A stretch of 38,456 nucleotides of DNA from Gymnopus androsaceus JB14. Its lineage: Eukaryota > Basidiomycota > Agaricomycetes > Agaricales > Omphalotaceae. Shown piece after piece: positions 10,651 through 19,526 of the stretch. The DNA is taken from NCBI GenBank assembly GCA_009733575.1, contig ML769879.1, positions 1-38,456 of the forward strand, given 5' to 3'. Under the pieces are notes generated by a model. The model had not been told where the DNA came from and searched no databases. It saw only the letters and a list, made by a program, of their open reading frames with translations. The position numbers were made by a program, and so were the translations under genes. The stretch's first letter is position 1, and every line of letters starts with the position of its first letter.

Positions 10651-11714
10651 CTATGACAGTATATACATCGGAGGTGCCTCCCCTGACTCCATCTGAGCTT
10701 CAAGATATTGCATATGTTCCATCAACCGAACAATTGTAGTCCTCATCTCCGCATTCGAGCCCTGCAAAGATGCCACTTGAGATTGAAAATCGTTCCCTTC
10801 AGGCGATTCTAGCTGTTCCGACTGATGTCCAGATGATTCCGGTAAAGGTACAGGCGCAGGAACATGAGGCTGGTGCCCGAGTCGCACTGGCTGCAAAGAA
10901 TGATAATTCATGCGATGCTTCTCCGATATGAGAAGACCTCCCGCACTTGGGCTTCCTTCCAAAGGTGTGATTTGGCTTTTTACACGTATTCGACGTCGAC
11001 GGCGGCGCAGGATGAATATAATACATATTCCAGTTGCCAGTAGCGCAATCAACGACCCGGCTACGCTTCCTCCGATAACTGCCGCTGATGCAGTCTTTTT
11101 TGGAGAAGTAGAAGGAGATGACGGGGAGCTAGTAGTTCGAACAATCAGTCGAATCTGACCCAATAATATATCTGTTCAGAGCAACAAACCTGGGCTTTGC
11201 TGTTGAAGATGGAGTCACTGCAATGGAAGCAGTGATACTAGAGCTGGCACTACGAGTGTAATTGATGAGAAACTGTCCTGCACATGAATTACCGAAACAA
11301 CCTTGCCCTTGTACCTCCAGCGGAAGTTGATGTTGTGGGACTGAGAGGGCTACCAAAGAATATGGGGTTACAGAAATGATACTGCAAATGATTGATCGAA
11401 CCTTGTGTTTTCATTTGAAGCTAAGTGCGTCATGAAAGAACTCAGAGCACTACTAACAGCGGAAGATGAGGAATGCAACAGTAATGTTTGAGGAAAACAA
11501 ACCTAGTTTGAGAGCTTGTAGTACTCGAGGCGCTAGTATCACTGACCCCTTTACCATCGCCATTACCATCGTCATTACCTTCATCGCCATTACCATCATC
11601 ATTACCTTCGTCTCCATTACCATCGCCATTACCATCAGACACACCTGCAGTAGCGCTTCCATCCTCAGCCGAAGCGGAAGCCACAGCAGTCACACCTCTA
11701 GCAGAAATATGCAT
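10651..11714 (-). CDS. Membrane-protein family copy B, single-pass, PPxY tail
   Basis: Exons 11503-11714, 11190-11381 and 10651-11128 join without a stop (882 nt, 293 residues); intron phases match copies A, C and D. The start at 11714 (MHISARG) corresponds to the conserved ISARG block; an upstream in-frame ATG at 11825 lies in sequence not conserved between copies. Order of parts: short N-terminus; an Asp/Gly/Asn repeat unique to this copy; Ser/Thr-rich region with CFGNSCAGQFLINY (third Cys replaced by Tyr); membrane helix AVIGGSVAGSLIALLATGIC; basic cluster RRRRRRIRVKS; a Pro/Gln-rich tail; a predicted short coiled coil (NAEMRTTIVRLMEHMQYLEA); and the terminus EAPPMYILS, a PPxY motif. The layout resembles fungal Mid2/WSC-like stress sensors, but the family is not one I can name. 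Tandem copy C shares both flanks. Confidence 0.72.
11552..11638 (-). repeat. In-frame Asp/Gly/Asn trinucleotide-type repeat in copy B exon 1
   Basis: A degenerate repeat built from the 6-nt words GGTAAT/GGCGAT/GATGAT (read on minus) codes for about 29 residues of the form DGNGDGNGDEGNDDGNG. It has no counterpart in copies A, C, D or E. It lies in the presumed extracellular N-terminal region. Confidence 0.85.
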
Positions 11715-12786
11715 ATGCAGGATCCTTCCTGCAAAAAATAGAGGTTCGAGTGGGGTGAAAACAGGGGATAGACAGGATCTGACGAGCTGAAAGTCTGAAG
11801 TAAATTTAGAGCCTACGGTGCTCATTGCTATTAAATATGATTCATCGATGCTTCGTCAACTGGTGACTGGCATGGTGATAGATTGATAGCACTTGAGAAC
11901 GTGATGGTTAAGAGCCAAAGAGGAGAGAATTCTCATTCAAGAACGCAAAAACTTGAGATATTGATGTCGTGAACTTCGAATATATTATTCCGCGCGATAG
12001 CGTAGCTTCTTGAACCGTCAGCATAAGTCTTCGGCATTTCTGGGAAGGAACTGAGACCATGGGTCAATCAACAATATATCAGAAAGCCTATAGAGCTCAG
12101 GATCCTCATGGGAGAAGAAGACCAGGTGTCCTGATTCCGGATGCTAATAATTATTCAGTAAGATCAGATATATCATGGTAGTATGACAGCGGCAGACTCA
12201 CTTCTCGAGAAGACTTTGTCTAATTAGTATTTGAAACACTGCTCAACAATCATTAGAAAAGAGCCAGGATTTCAAGTGATTTGATTCAGCCTGGTGCAGC
12301 GTAGATGGGAGCTTGGGCGGGAGAAAAAAAGATAATCATATAATGTAAAACATTGCATTCAAGAACATTTGTGTAGAGGTCGATTGGACAACTAAGCGAC
12401 TAGAGAGGACGTACAATGCGCGGGAGGGAGGAATTGTTCAGCTTGCTTTCACTTCAAAGTTTAACGTTCAAGTTCAAGAGGAGAAAAGAATCGCTGGGAA
12501 TTAAACATCGCTTCTAGAGATAATCAATTGAATCAGAGCAATTGGGAAATACACTGTGCGGGAGGGGCTTGCCTTCAGCTGGGTTCTCTAAGAAATCTGT
12601 GAGAGCGGGCTCTTTGCTCTTCCAGCCGTTGTAGTCTGCCAAGAATTATATAAACTGATTTTTGGAAGAACGAGAACAAGAAAAAACAGCGTAATTAGGC
12701 GCTACAACTTACGTTCCCTATCAGATACCTTCCAGAAAAAACGAGAGAATGGAAAAAAGGACATGACCATGTATTTGTTCTAATGT
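11715..12786. other. Intergenic between copies B and C, with a short coding-like relic
   Basis: The first half (about 11720-12250) matches the upstream flank of copy C (13836-14230), and the last part (12510-12786) matches the 3' flank of copy B, as expected for tandem duplication of a roughly 2.1-kb unit. A minus-strand stretch at 12018-12143 translates to residues such as HLVFFSHEDPELYRLSDIL and LLIDPWSQFLPRN with an acceptor in front; it looks like one exon of an otherwise lost gene that I do not recognise. Confidence 0.5.
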
Positions 12787-13835
12787 CTATGAGGATATAT
12801 ACATCGGAGGTGCCTCCTCTGGCTCCATCTGAGCTTCAAGATGTTGCATATGTTCCATCAACCGAACAATTGTAGTCCTCATCTCCGCATTTGAGTCCTG
12901 CAACGATGCCATTTGAGATCGAACATTGTTCCCTTCAGGCGATTCTAGCTGTTCTGACTGATGTCTAGATGACTCCGGTAAAGGTACAGCCGCGGGAACA
13001 TGAGGCTGGTGCCCGAGTCGCACTGGCTGCAAAGAATGATAATTCATGCGATGCTTCTCCGATATGAGAAGACCTCCCGCACTTGGGCTTCCTTCCAAAG
13101 GTGTGATTTGGCTTTTTACACGTATTCGACGTCGACGGCGGCGCAGGATGAATATAATGCATATTCCAGTTGCCAGTAGCGCAATCAACGATCCGGCTAC
13201 ACTTCCTCCGATAACTGTCGCTGATGCAGTCTTTTTTGGAGAAGTGGAAGTAGATGATGGGAAGCTAGTAGTTTGAACAGTCAGTCGAATCTAACCCAAT
13301 AATATATCTGCTCAGAGCAACAAACCTGGGTTTTCCTGTTGAAGATGGAGTCACTACCATGGAGGAAGAGTTTGCAGCAGTGGTGCTAGAGCTGACACTA
13401 CGATTGCAATTGATGAGAAACGGTCCTGCACATGAATTATTGAAACAAACCTGCCTTGTAGTTCCAGCGAAAGTTGATGCTGATGTGGGGTTGAGAAGGC
13501 TGCTAAAAGAACTTGCGGTTACAGAAATGACACTCCAAATGGTTGATCGAACCTTGTGTTTTCATCTGAAGCTGAGTCCGTCGTAGAAGGGCTTGGAATA
13601 CTACCAACGGCGAAAGATGAGGAAATCGATGGTAATGTTTGAGGAGAACAAACCTAGTCTGAGGGCTTGTGTTACTTGAGACGCTAGTCTGGCTAAGAGG
13701 AACAGTATCACTAGTGGGCCCATGACCAGAGCCCTCACCAATGGAGACACCTTGAGAAGCTGCAGCAGTAGCATCTCCTTCGATCTGGGTATTCATGACA
13801 GTAACACCTCTAGCAGAAATTGTTGGAGTAGGCAT
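12787..13835 (-). CDS. Membrane-protein family copy C, single-pass, PPxY tail
   Basis: Exons 13654-13835, 13326-13532 and 12787-13264 give an open 867-nt frame (288 residues). The start at 13835 gives MPTPTISARG. The N-terminal part is Ser/Thr/Gly-rich. Exon 2 carries the full C-x4-C-x7-C motif (CFNNSCAGPFLINC) followed by a Ser/Thr stem. Exon 3 has the helix VIGGSVAGSLIALLATGICI, then FILRRRRRRIRVKS, a tail with LESPEGN and a heptad-like NAEMRTTIVRLMEHMQHLEA, and ends EAPPMYISS. Copy C and copy B are nearly identical over exon 3, so the tandem duplication is recent or homogenised by gene conversion. The exon 2 acceptor is GAG rather than the CAG of its sisters. Role is unknown; the architecture suggests a cell-surface protein whose tail can recruit WW-domain (Rsp5/Nedd4-type) ubiquitin ligases. 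Confidence 0.75.
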
Positions 13836-14603
13836 GGGCAGGGTCCTGCCTGCAAAAATGAGTGGAGTGAAAACAGGCGATAGACGGGATCTGACGAACT
13901 GAGTAAATTCAAAGCCTACGCTATTAAGTATGATTCATCAATGCCTCATGAACTGGTCACTGGCATGGTAATAGATCGACTGCACTTGAGAACGTGATGG
14001 TCGAATTCTCATTTCATTCGAGAATGCAAAAGCTTGATATATTGCGGTCGTGAGCTTCAAATATATTATTCCGTGCGATAGCCTATCCTATGATAGCTTT
14101 GGAGCGGGTAGAACTGGAATCACGGGGTATCCTGTCACTGATTCCGGATACTAATAGTCATTCAGCAAGATCAGATATATCATGGTAGTTAGCTAGTATG
14201 ACAGCAGGAGACTCGTCTGTTAGAAAAGAGCCAGGATTTCCACAAATAAAAGTGATTTCCGTTCATCCTAAATTTAGTGCCACTGCAGCATAGACAGGAT
14301 GTAGATAGGAGGAAAAAGAATCAAACATGGCATAACTTCAAAGTAACTTGAAAAGAAGCGCCGGGAATTGGCGCCTTATACCCCGGCTGGCGCCTAAAAT
14401 TTCGTTCCTTCACTAGCCATTGTTACGTTCTGAATGTCTGGGCTAATATCTATGTTCTCTTTTCTTCCATTTACCGCTCGGTCATCTCCCAAATCAACGT
14501 TCCGATTGATACACGCGAGTACAATTAAAAGTGAGGGTAACAGACGAAGTGAGCAGTTGTTCTCGTTTTAAACCGCTTCCTGACTGATCAATTTACACTG
14601 TAC
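13836..14603. other. Upstream flank of copy C
   Basis: Up to about 14300 it repeats the flank upstream of copy B (for example AGATCAGATATATCATGGTA). The remainder up to 14603 is the presumed shared promoter area between copy C (minus) and the plus-strand gene at 14604; no clear TATA box was seen. Confidence 0.5.
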
Positions 14604-15310
14604 ATGGAAGAACGATTTTTTAAAAACGACCGCAAGCCGCCTGCAGTAACAAAAACTACGCGCATAACCGAGTTCGAAGCCGAACGATCCCAGATTCCTC
14701 TTCCTCACAATTCTCATAGTCATACCGCATCCCCAGAACCAACAGCAGAAGAGATTCACCGTCAACGCGTACGGGAATTGAAGGAGAGTATGCGACGCGA
14801 TATGATTGAACAGAGGAAGAAGGAATTGGAGAAGGTTCGGGGCTCGTGGAGATGGGAGATCGAGGGCGGAGCAAGAACTCAGAGTATTGCGCTGGCTCAG
14901 ACTCTTAACATACCACGTAAGGAGGCATATCGCGTCAGTTGACTTCATTATCTTTCACCAACGTTACTCAATCGAATGGTATTCTAGGTTCACGCTCCTT
15001 CAAAGAGTCTTTCGAGCAGCCGTTGAGAAGAAAAGTGCAGGATCATCGTTGAGTTATTCCCGTGAATGAGGGAACTCAGAGTATTGCGCTGGCTCAGACC
15101 CTTAGCATACCACGGAAAGAGGCACATCGCGGTCAAGTGGCTTATTATCTTTCGCGAAGGTTACTCAATCGAACGCCATTTTTCAGGTCCTCGCTCCTTC
15201 AAGGAGTCTTCCGAGCAGTCAACGCCGTCGAGAAGAAAGGTCCAAGATCATGGTTGGGTTGAGTCATTCCCGGGTTTCCTGTCACCTTTCACCTTCTTAA
15301 TGCTACTCTA
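14604..15310 (+). CDS. Hypothetical protein with duplicated 3' exon
   Basis: An open frame from 14604 to 14942 encodes a hydrophilic, Lys/Arg/Glu-rich protein (MEERFFKNDRKPPAVTKTTR, then EEIHRQRVRELKESMRRD), helix-prone and probably coiled coil. Its end (TQSIALAQTLNIPRKEAYR) meets a likely intron. The block with this exon end, the intron and the next exon is then repeated at 15073-15272. In the second copy a 52-nt GT..AG intron leads in frame to RSFKESSEQSTPSRRK and VQDHGWVESFPGF with a stop near 15309. In the first copy one G at the donor is lost and the following exon ends early. I do not recognise the family. Whether the real product uses the first or second 3' exon cannot be told from sequence. 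Confidence 0.4.
14876..15272 (+). repeat. Tandem duplication of an intron-containing 190-200 bp unit
   Basis: Unit 1 is 14876-15062 and unit 2 is 15073-15272. Both contain AACTCAGAGTATTGCGCTGG, the same intron with TTACTCAATCGAA inside it, and TCAAAGAGTCTT/TCAAGGAGTCTT. They differ by scattered substitutions and a few indels. Confidence 0.9.
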
Positions 15311-15340
15311 GGCTTTCGTGGGCGTACATAAGTTGCGTAG

Positions 15341-15652
15341 ATGGCTTTTCAAGACGAGGGTAGCCTCTATGAACTATACAGAGCGAATTGTATGACTCAA
15401 CGTTCAGCGAATTACTCGAGGGTCGAGATCTCCTGCGCACGCACCTTCCAACCTCGCCGGAAACGAAAAATTCCTCGGTACATTTGGCTCACTCCGTTAT
15501 ATTTCGAGCAGGGCTGGCATCAGCGTGAGTGCGGACGCAGGCTGAAAGTGGTGGAGGGCGAGCGACGTTGGATATTTGTATTTTCGTACGTTGGAGATAG
15601 AATGACAGCGTATGAACTAGATCTGAAGATGCAAGTATACGCTGTTCTTTGA
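15341..15652 (+). CDS. Hypothetical protein, 103 residues
   Basis: A single uninterrupted frame with an ATG in reasonable context (GTAGATGGCT) and a TGA at 15650. The product is basic and soluble, with aromatic residues (RYIWLTPLYFEQGW) and ends VGDRMTAYELDLKMQVYAVL. No motif was recognised. It may be the 3' part of the preceding gene rather than separate. Medium-low confidence. Confidence 0.3.
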   Translation: MAFQDEGSLYELYRANCMTQRSANYSRVEISCARTFQPRRKRKIPRYIWLTPLYFEQGWHQRECGRRLKVVEGERRWIFVFSYVGDRMTAYELDLKMQVYAVL

Positions 15653-15764
15653 CTTTGTACCAGGCAGTTTAAAGTGTTCAATTGAAATCCGACTCTTTTA
15701 TTTTCATTGTGTTATACTTATTCTACTATTGCACGCCTCTTGTCTAACTTTCCTTCCTTCGATC

Positions 15765-16593
15765 CTAGGCCTCGCTGGGAATACACAGAACCTGCACACA
15801 CAGTCAACGATCAGCAACAGCAGTTTGATCAGCACGATCTAATACTTACCTCTCCAACCGCCAAGTTGTCGCAAAGAGGGTCGACGGCGGCATTGGCAGC
15901 CTGCAATTCTGCGGCAGTAACGCCAAACTGGTCGGCAATCGAATCGCAGACATCACCAGGTCTGATGGTATATTGTGTAGCGCAGGGGATGCAGAGCACT
16001 TCGCCTACGGTAAGGTTACTACATTCCGCGTTCACAGCCTGATGAAGAAAGTTTGAGCGCTCTAGCTGGACTAGGAAAACAAACCCTCTTACGGAGTTCG
16101 CAGCCACCAAAGCAGCAAATGTTGTGCCAAACTCTGCAGCGATTGCCACGCAGTTGTCGCCAGAAATAACGGTATGCTGGGCAGAGCAGCCTGTAGGAGG
16201 GAAAGGGATACAGAGCTTCTCCCCCACGGAAAGATTGTCGCAGTTGGCATCCACGGCCTGCATCGAAAGAGAGATCAGTGGGTTGTTTTAACTAGAGACG
16301 GTTGTAAAACTCTCACCGAATTGTCAGCGAGCAATGTAGCGTCCGATACCTGAAATTGAAGAAAAGTTAGCAATGCAACTAACTACTGAAAAAAAAACCT
16401 ACGTTAAACTTGGCTGCGATCGCAACGCAGTTATCGCCTGCGACGACGGTGTAGTTCGCTTGACAATTCAGAGCGAGGACGCGGGTACCTAAGACAAAAG
16501 TCATCCAGGTTAGCCTCTGATGAGTATCGATAGACTGGAAGCCATACCCATGAGAGCAGTGACCAAGGCGAACAAGGAAAGACGAGCAAACAT
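15765..16593 (-). CDS. Secreted protein with three LysM modules
   Basis: A complete gene of six exons: 16548-16593, 16403-16488, 16317-16349, 16093-16257, 15850-16038 and 15765-15791. All five introns (53-59 nt) are GT..AG and the spliced frame is open (546 nt, 181 residues). Residues 1 to about 21 form a signal peptide (MFARLSLFALVTALMG, cleavage near LALN). Three LysM modules follow at about 27-75, 82-130 and 138-181, each opening with Y/H-T-V/I-x-x-GD-x-C and closing with a CDNL-x-VGE-x-LCIP type strand. Regular cysteines suggest disulfides between modules. LysM modules bind chitin or related N-acetylglucosamine polymers outside the cell. In fungi such small multi-LysM proteins hide or protect chitin and may act in host or competitor interaction; that role here is inference from family. 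No membrane anchor or catalytic domain is present. Confidence 0.92.
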
Positions 16594-16693
16594 TGTAGAA
16601 GAAAAGCGGAGAAGCGAGAGAGAGCAGGAGATGTGTAGGGTAAGAGAAGAGAACCTTCAATGACCTGGGGAAATAGTTGCAAAACGTTCGACT

Positions 16694-16701
16694 CTTTATA
16701 G
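16694..16701 (-). promoter_or_regulatory. TATA box of the LysM gene
   Basis: CTATAAAG on the minus strand lies about 100 bases before the start codon at 16593, a normal fungal spacing. Confidence 0.55.
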
Positions 16702-17324
16702 GTTTTCGAGCATGGTCTGGTTACCGTAAAGAGATCTAGGAGCTGTTGAACGAGTCAAGGAGGTCTTGAGATGCCGCAAATTGAGTCCCGCGCGAGTCAG
16801 GGATCTAGAACGACATTTGGGAGAAGAATCATTTTCCAATTAGATGAATAAATGGGCGCGCTTACTGTATCCCCGTTTTTGCGACGTTAACTGTCAATGG
16901 CTTCAGCTGGCGGTATTTTGGCGGTACATATTTCTGGAGACTGTGCAAGAACCAAAGACCAACGACAACGCTTCAATAATTATCCACATACCAGTAGTCC
17001 TAATCCCTGCTTTCTGAGTCGACCTCGTCCAGTCCCGCTTCACAATACCAGCAAGACTTGTCCAAGACTGATGCGTTTGGCGTTCATCATCACACGAACT
17101 TCACGGGAGTGCGAATATGACTGCCTCTTAGTATAAATTTTATAGCATTTTCTGGACCTGGAAGAATTGAAAATGGCTCAGATGAAACGTCCTCATGACC
17201 TATTCAATTCATGAGTCAAAGTGTCCCCCAGGACGATGATATCAAGCAGGCTATCATAAAAGTCGCCAGTATTTGACCTGGGAACGTTCGCGGAGCCTAA
17301 TATTGGTGGCCTCAATGGGAGGAG
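16702..17324. other. No gene recognised
   Basis: Upstream of the LysM promoter. The expected continuation of the KDZ transposase fragment (minus) is not recognisable here. Confidence 0.4.
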
Positions 17325-17640
17325 TCATGATAATATGTAGTTGCAGACTTGTCTGCAAGCTACTACGGTGAGTGAGCTAAGCTTGACGTTGAGGACTGTC
17401 CTCAACGCAGCTAGAACACAAATCATGACTTGGTCTGAGACCGTGCCAGCAATCAGTCCAATGAAGACCTTTGACACTGCTTTGTGTTCCGCGCCAGTCC
17501 ATTGCGAGACGAAGGAAATACCATTCTTGAAGTGTCGAATATCGAGATCCGAGCTCCTGGACGTGAAGCGCTCATCCAGCTTAGGCAAATCTCGCTTAAT
17601 GAGCTGACCGTTTCAGACCAACCTTTGCCGCAATGCGAAG
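17325..17640 (-). mobile_element. KDZ/Plavaka-type transposase fragment
   Basis: The minus strand reads LPKLDERFTSRSSDLDIRHF followed by KNGISFVSQWTGAEHKAV and SKVFIGLIAG, then a hydrophobic AALRTVL stretch. This matches the pattern I know from Plavaka (Kyakuja-Dileera-Zisupton) transposases of mushrooms: a loop 'H.. F..GIS...Q.TG.EH', then 'VF.G...G', then a helix with 'RA.LDF'. Further upstream (to about 17720) the frame has stops. Only about 100 residues of a protein that is usually over 900 remain, so it is a dead fragment. Confidence 0.55.
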
Positions 17641-17838
17641 GTCCCATGCATGCGAAGCGATCATAGCAGCTTTGTGAGATGTTTCGGCGAGCGATAGCTA
17701 GCGAGAGCGCCTTGGTACTAGGTGATCGGATCTCTAAAGGTCGTTAAATGAAAAACAGCGAGAAATTCTATAAGGAATTATACACACGGCTTGTACAAAT
17801 TAAAGAGTGAGCTTGAGAATACAGCGTCCCAGGGCAGA

Positions 17839-18564
17839 TTAGCGTGTTTTGCCTGAGGTGAATAAGATAACACCATCCCTACTGTAGGTGCAAGCGAGCT
17901 TGAAAACGACCATATCTACAAGAAGGCGCACGTTCATGTTGGATAATGCCGTGATAATAAATTCTTCTTGAGTGCGTAAAGACCCGGAATAGCGATCTGG
18001 GAAAGCCTTCAGATTGGGTGAATAGAGTAGTTAATGGGATGCGAGAAAATATGTTATGGGACAGACATACCGCTCATGCGACGCCAAGTCAGGTTCAGGT
18101 GAGCCCGAGCCTCCTCATTCAAGACCTTCCCTACATGCGACCACTTTGAAGAAGAAAGTATCTGGTCAAGGATCTGTGAGGCAGCTCCATCACGCGCTTC
18201 ATGATACTCGGTAGTCTCAGATACCTCTCGATGCACAACGTTGTTAGGACCACCTCCATTTTGAGCAATCCGTTCCCTGTAACAGATTCGATTTCAGTGC
18301 AGTGTACACAAGGGCAACTAGATTATCGACATACATTTCTCCCAGTATCCTGTCCTCCATTCATCGGCGAATCCTTGCCATTCTTCTACGGAGACTGCAA
18401 GTCAAAAGTAGGTATTTTCGCAATGAGATGGAACACAATCGAACTAACCTTCAAGTGAATATTGCTTTCCGAAATCTTTGAGCGCTTTGATGATTGAATT
18501 TTGCCAATCTACGGTTCCAAAGAGATCAAAAAGCAAAACTTTCGACGCCCTTTAAGGCTGACAT
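17839..18564 (-). pseudogene. Haloacid-dehalogenase-like hydrolase (HAD type II), truncated
   Basis: Four exon-like blocks with good splice sites: 18449-18564, 18335-18394, 18071-18276 and 17839-17996. The first gives MSALKGV, then after a one-base shift KVLLFDLFGTVDWQ, the HAD motif I (nucleophile Asp in FDLFGTV). The second has EEWQGFADEWRTGYWEK, typical of the L-2-haloacid dehalogenase cap. The third carries VHREVSE and the ARAHLNLTWRRM cap helix. The fourth has the motif II region (IITALSNMNVRLLVDM, with the expected Ser-Asn). Motif III Lys and the motif IV acidic pair are absent because the frame ends at 17839. Splicing between blocks 2 and 3 is also out of phase. A relic of a roughly 250-residue hydrolase. 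Confidence 0.75.
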
Positions 18565-19438
18565 GCCCGAAGACCGTTATGAGCAAAGAAAACGTTGGAT
18601 GTTTGAGTGCTGATATAGAACATTTCTCGAGCCATTTTCCAGCAGGTTGAACCTGGCGTCGAGAGTCTGTGAAGAACCTCAAGATTTCAAGCGCCCGTTT
18701 AGCGCTTGTCCCGAGACCGCGGCGCTAGCATTCTTTGAAGTTTTGAACCACCATTTTTGCATGCTCAACTCATCGCTCCCCAACTCATCGCTCCCGGGTC
18801 AAGCTTTACTAGTATCAGCTAATGATTCTGACAGATCGTTGGCCAATGATTGTTTGACAATCTACAGGTAAGCAGTAACGCGTTTTCGTATCGCTTCTTT
18901 TAATTCTAATCCATTCCAACGTACCATCTTTCACTACTCAGGCTTCTAAAGCTGCCTCTATTACTTCAAATAGCTGATCAAAAACTGAATTCGTGGAACA
19001 ACACGCGCATCTTTGCTTAGGGAGCTTTAAATTCGTGGCTACAAGGAAATACAACGATAATGGTGAGTCAAGCAGTTATTTCGGATCCGGGTTGAGCTGA
19101 GCTCATGTTGCAGAACTCCAGAGGGATAGCAGACTGCTAACTTGCCACGGTCTGCAGACGGAAGGAGGATATTGTGACGTCTGCGTCTAGTAAACCCTTG
19201 GCAAAAGATCATCACAGAAGCTAATAGAACAGCCTTGGATCCTCACGCCGCATTGCACTTCGATATGGGTCGCTCTCTGCTCTAATGGGCGGATCTGCTG
19301 CAATGAATTGACGCTGGGACGCTGGTTAGCTCGCGGCTTGATCGACTGCTATACTAGTATCTGAGACTTTGGCTCTCGCTGCCCCATCAGTTTTCGTTCG
19401 TTCGTCCACAGCAGCAAGAATCTAGCGCTAGGAGATGC

Positions 19439-19445
19439 TATAAAG
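19439..19445 (+). promoter_or_regulatory. TATA box of kinase copy 1
   Basis: TATAAAG 88 bases before the ATG at 19527, within GAGATGCTATAAAGGGTTAC, which is conserved in copy 2. Confidence 0.55.
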
Positions 19446-19526
19446 GGTTACCAAAGTGCGTAACAACGTGTTCATTCACGTCTCTTTCCTCACGTATTAA
19501 TTTTCTTTTCATCTTCTCTAGCAGCG

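Noticed and set aside
11466..11741. Plus-strand frame with a hydrophobic Ile/Thr repeat that looks like membrane helices
   Set aside because: It is the antisense of the Asp/Gly/Asn-coding repeat in exon 1 of membrane copy B.
18201..18458. Plus-strand frame of 85 residues
   Set aside because: Antisense of the HAD-like exons, which have clear motif I and cap sequences.
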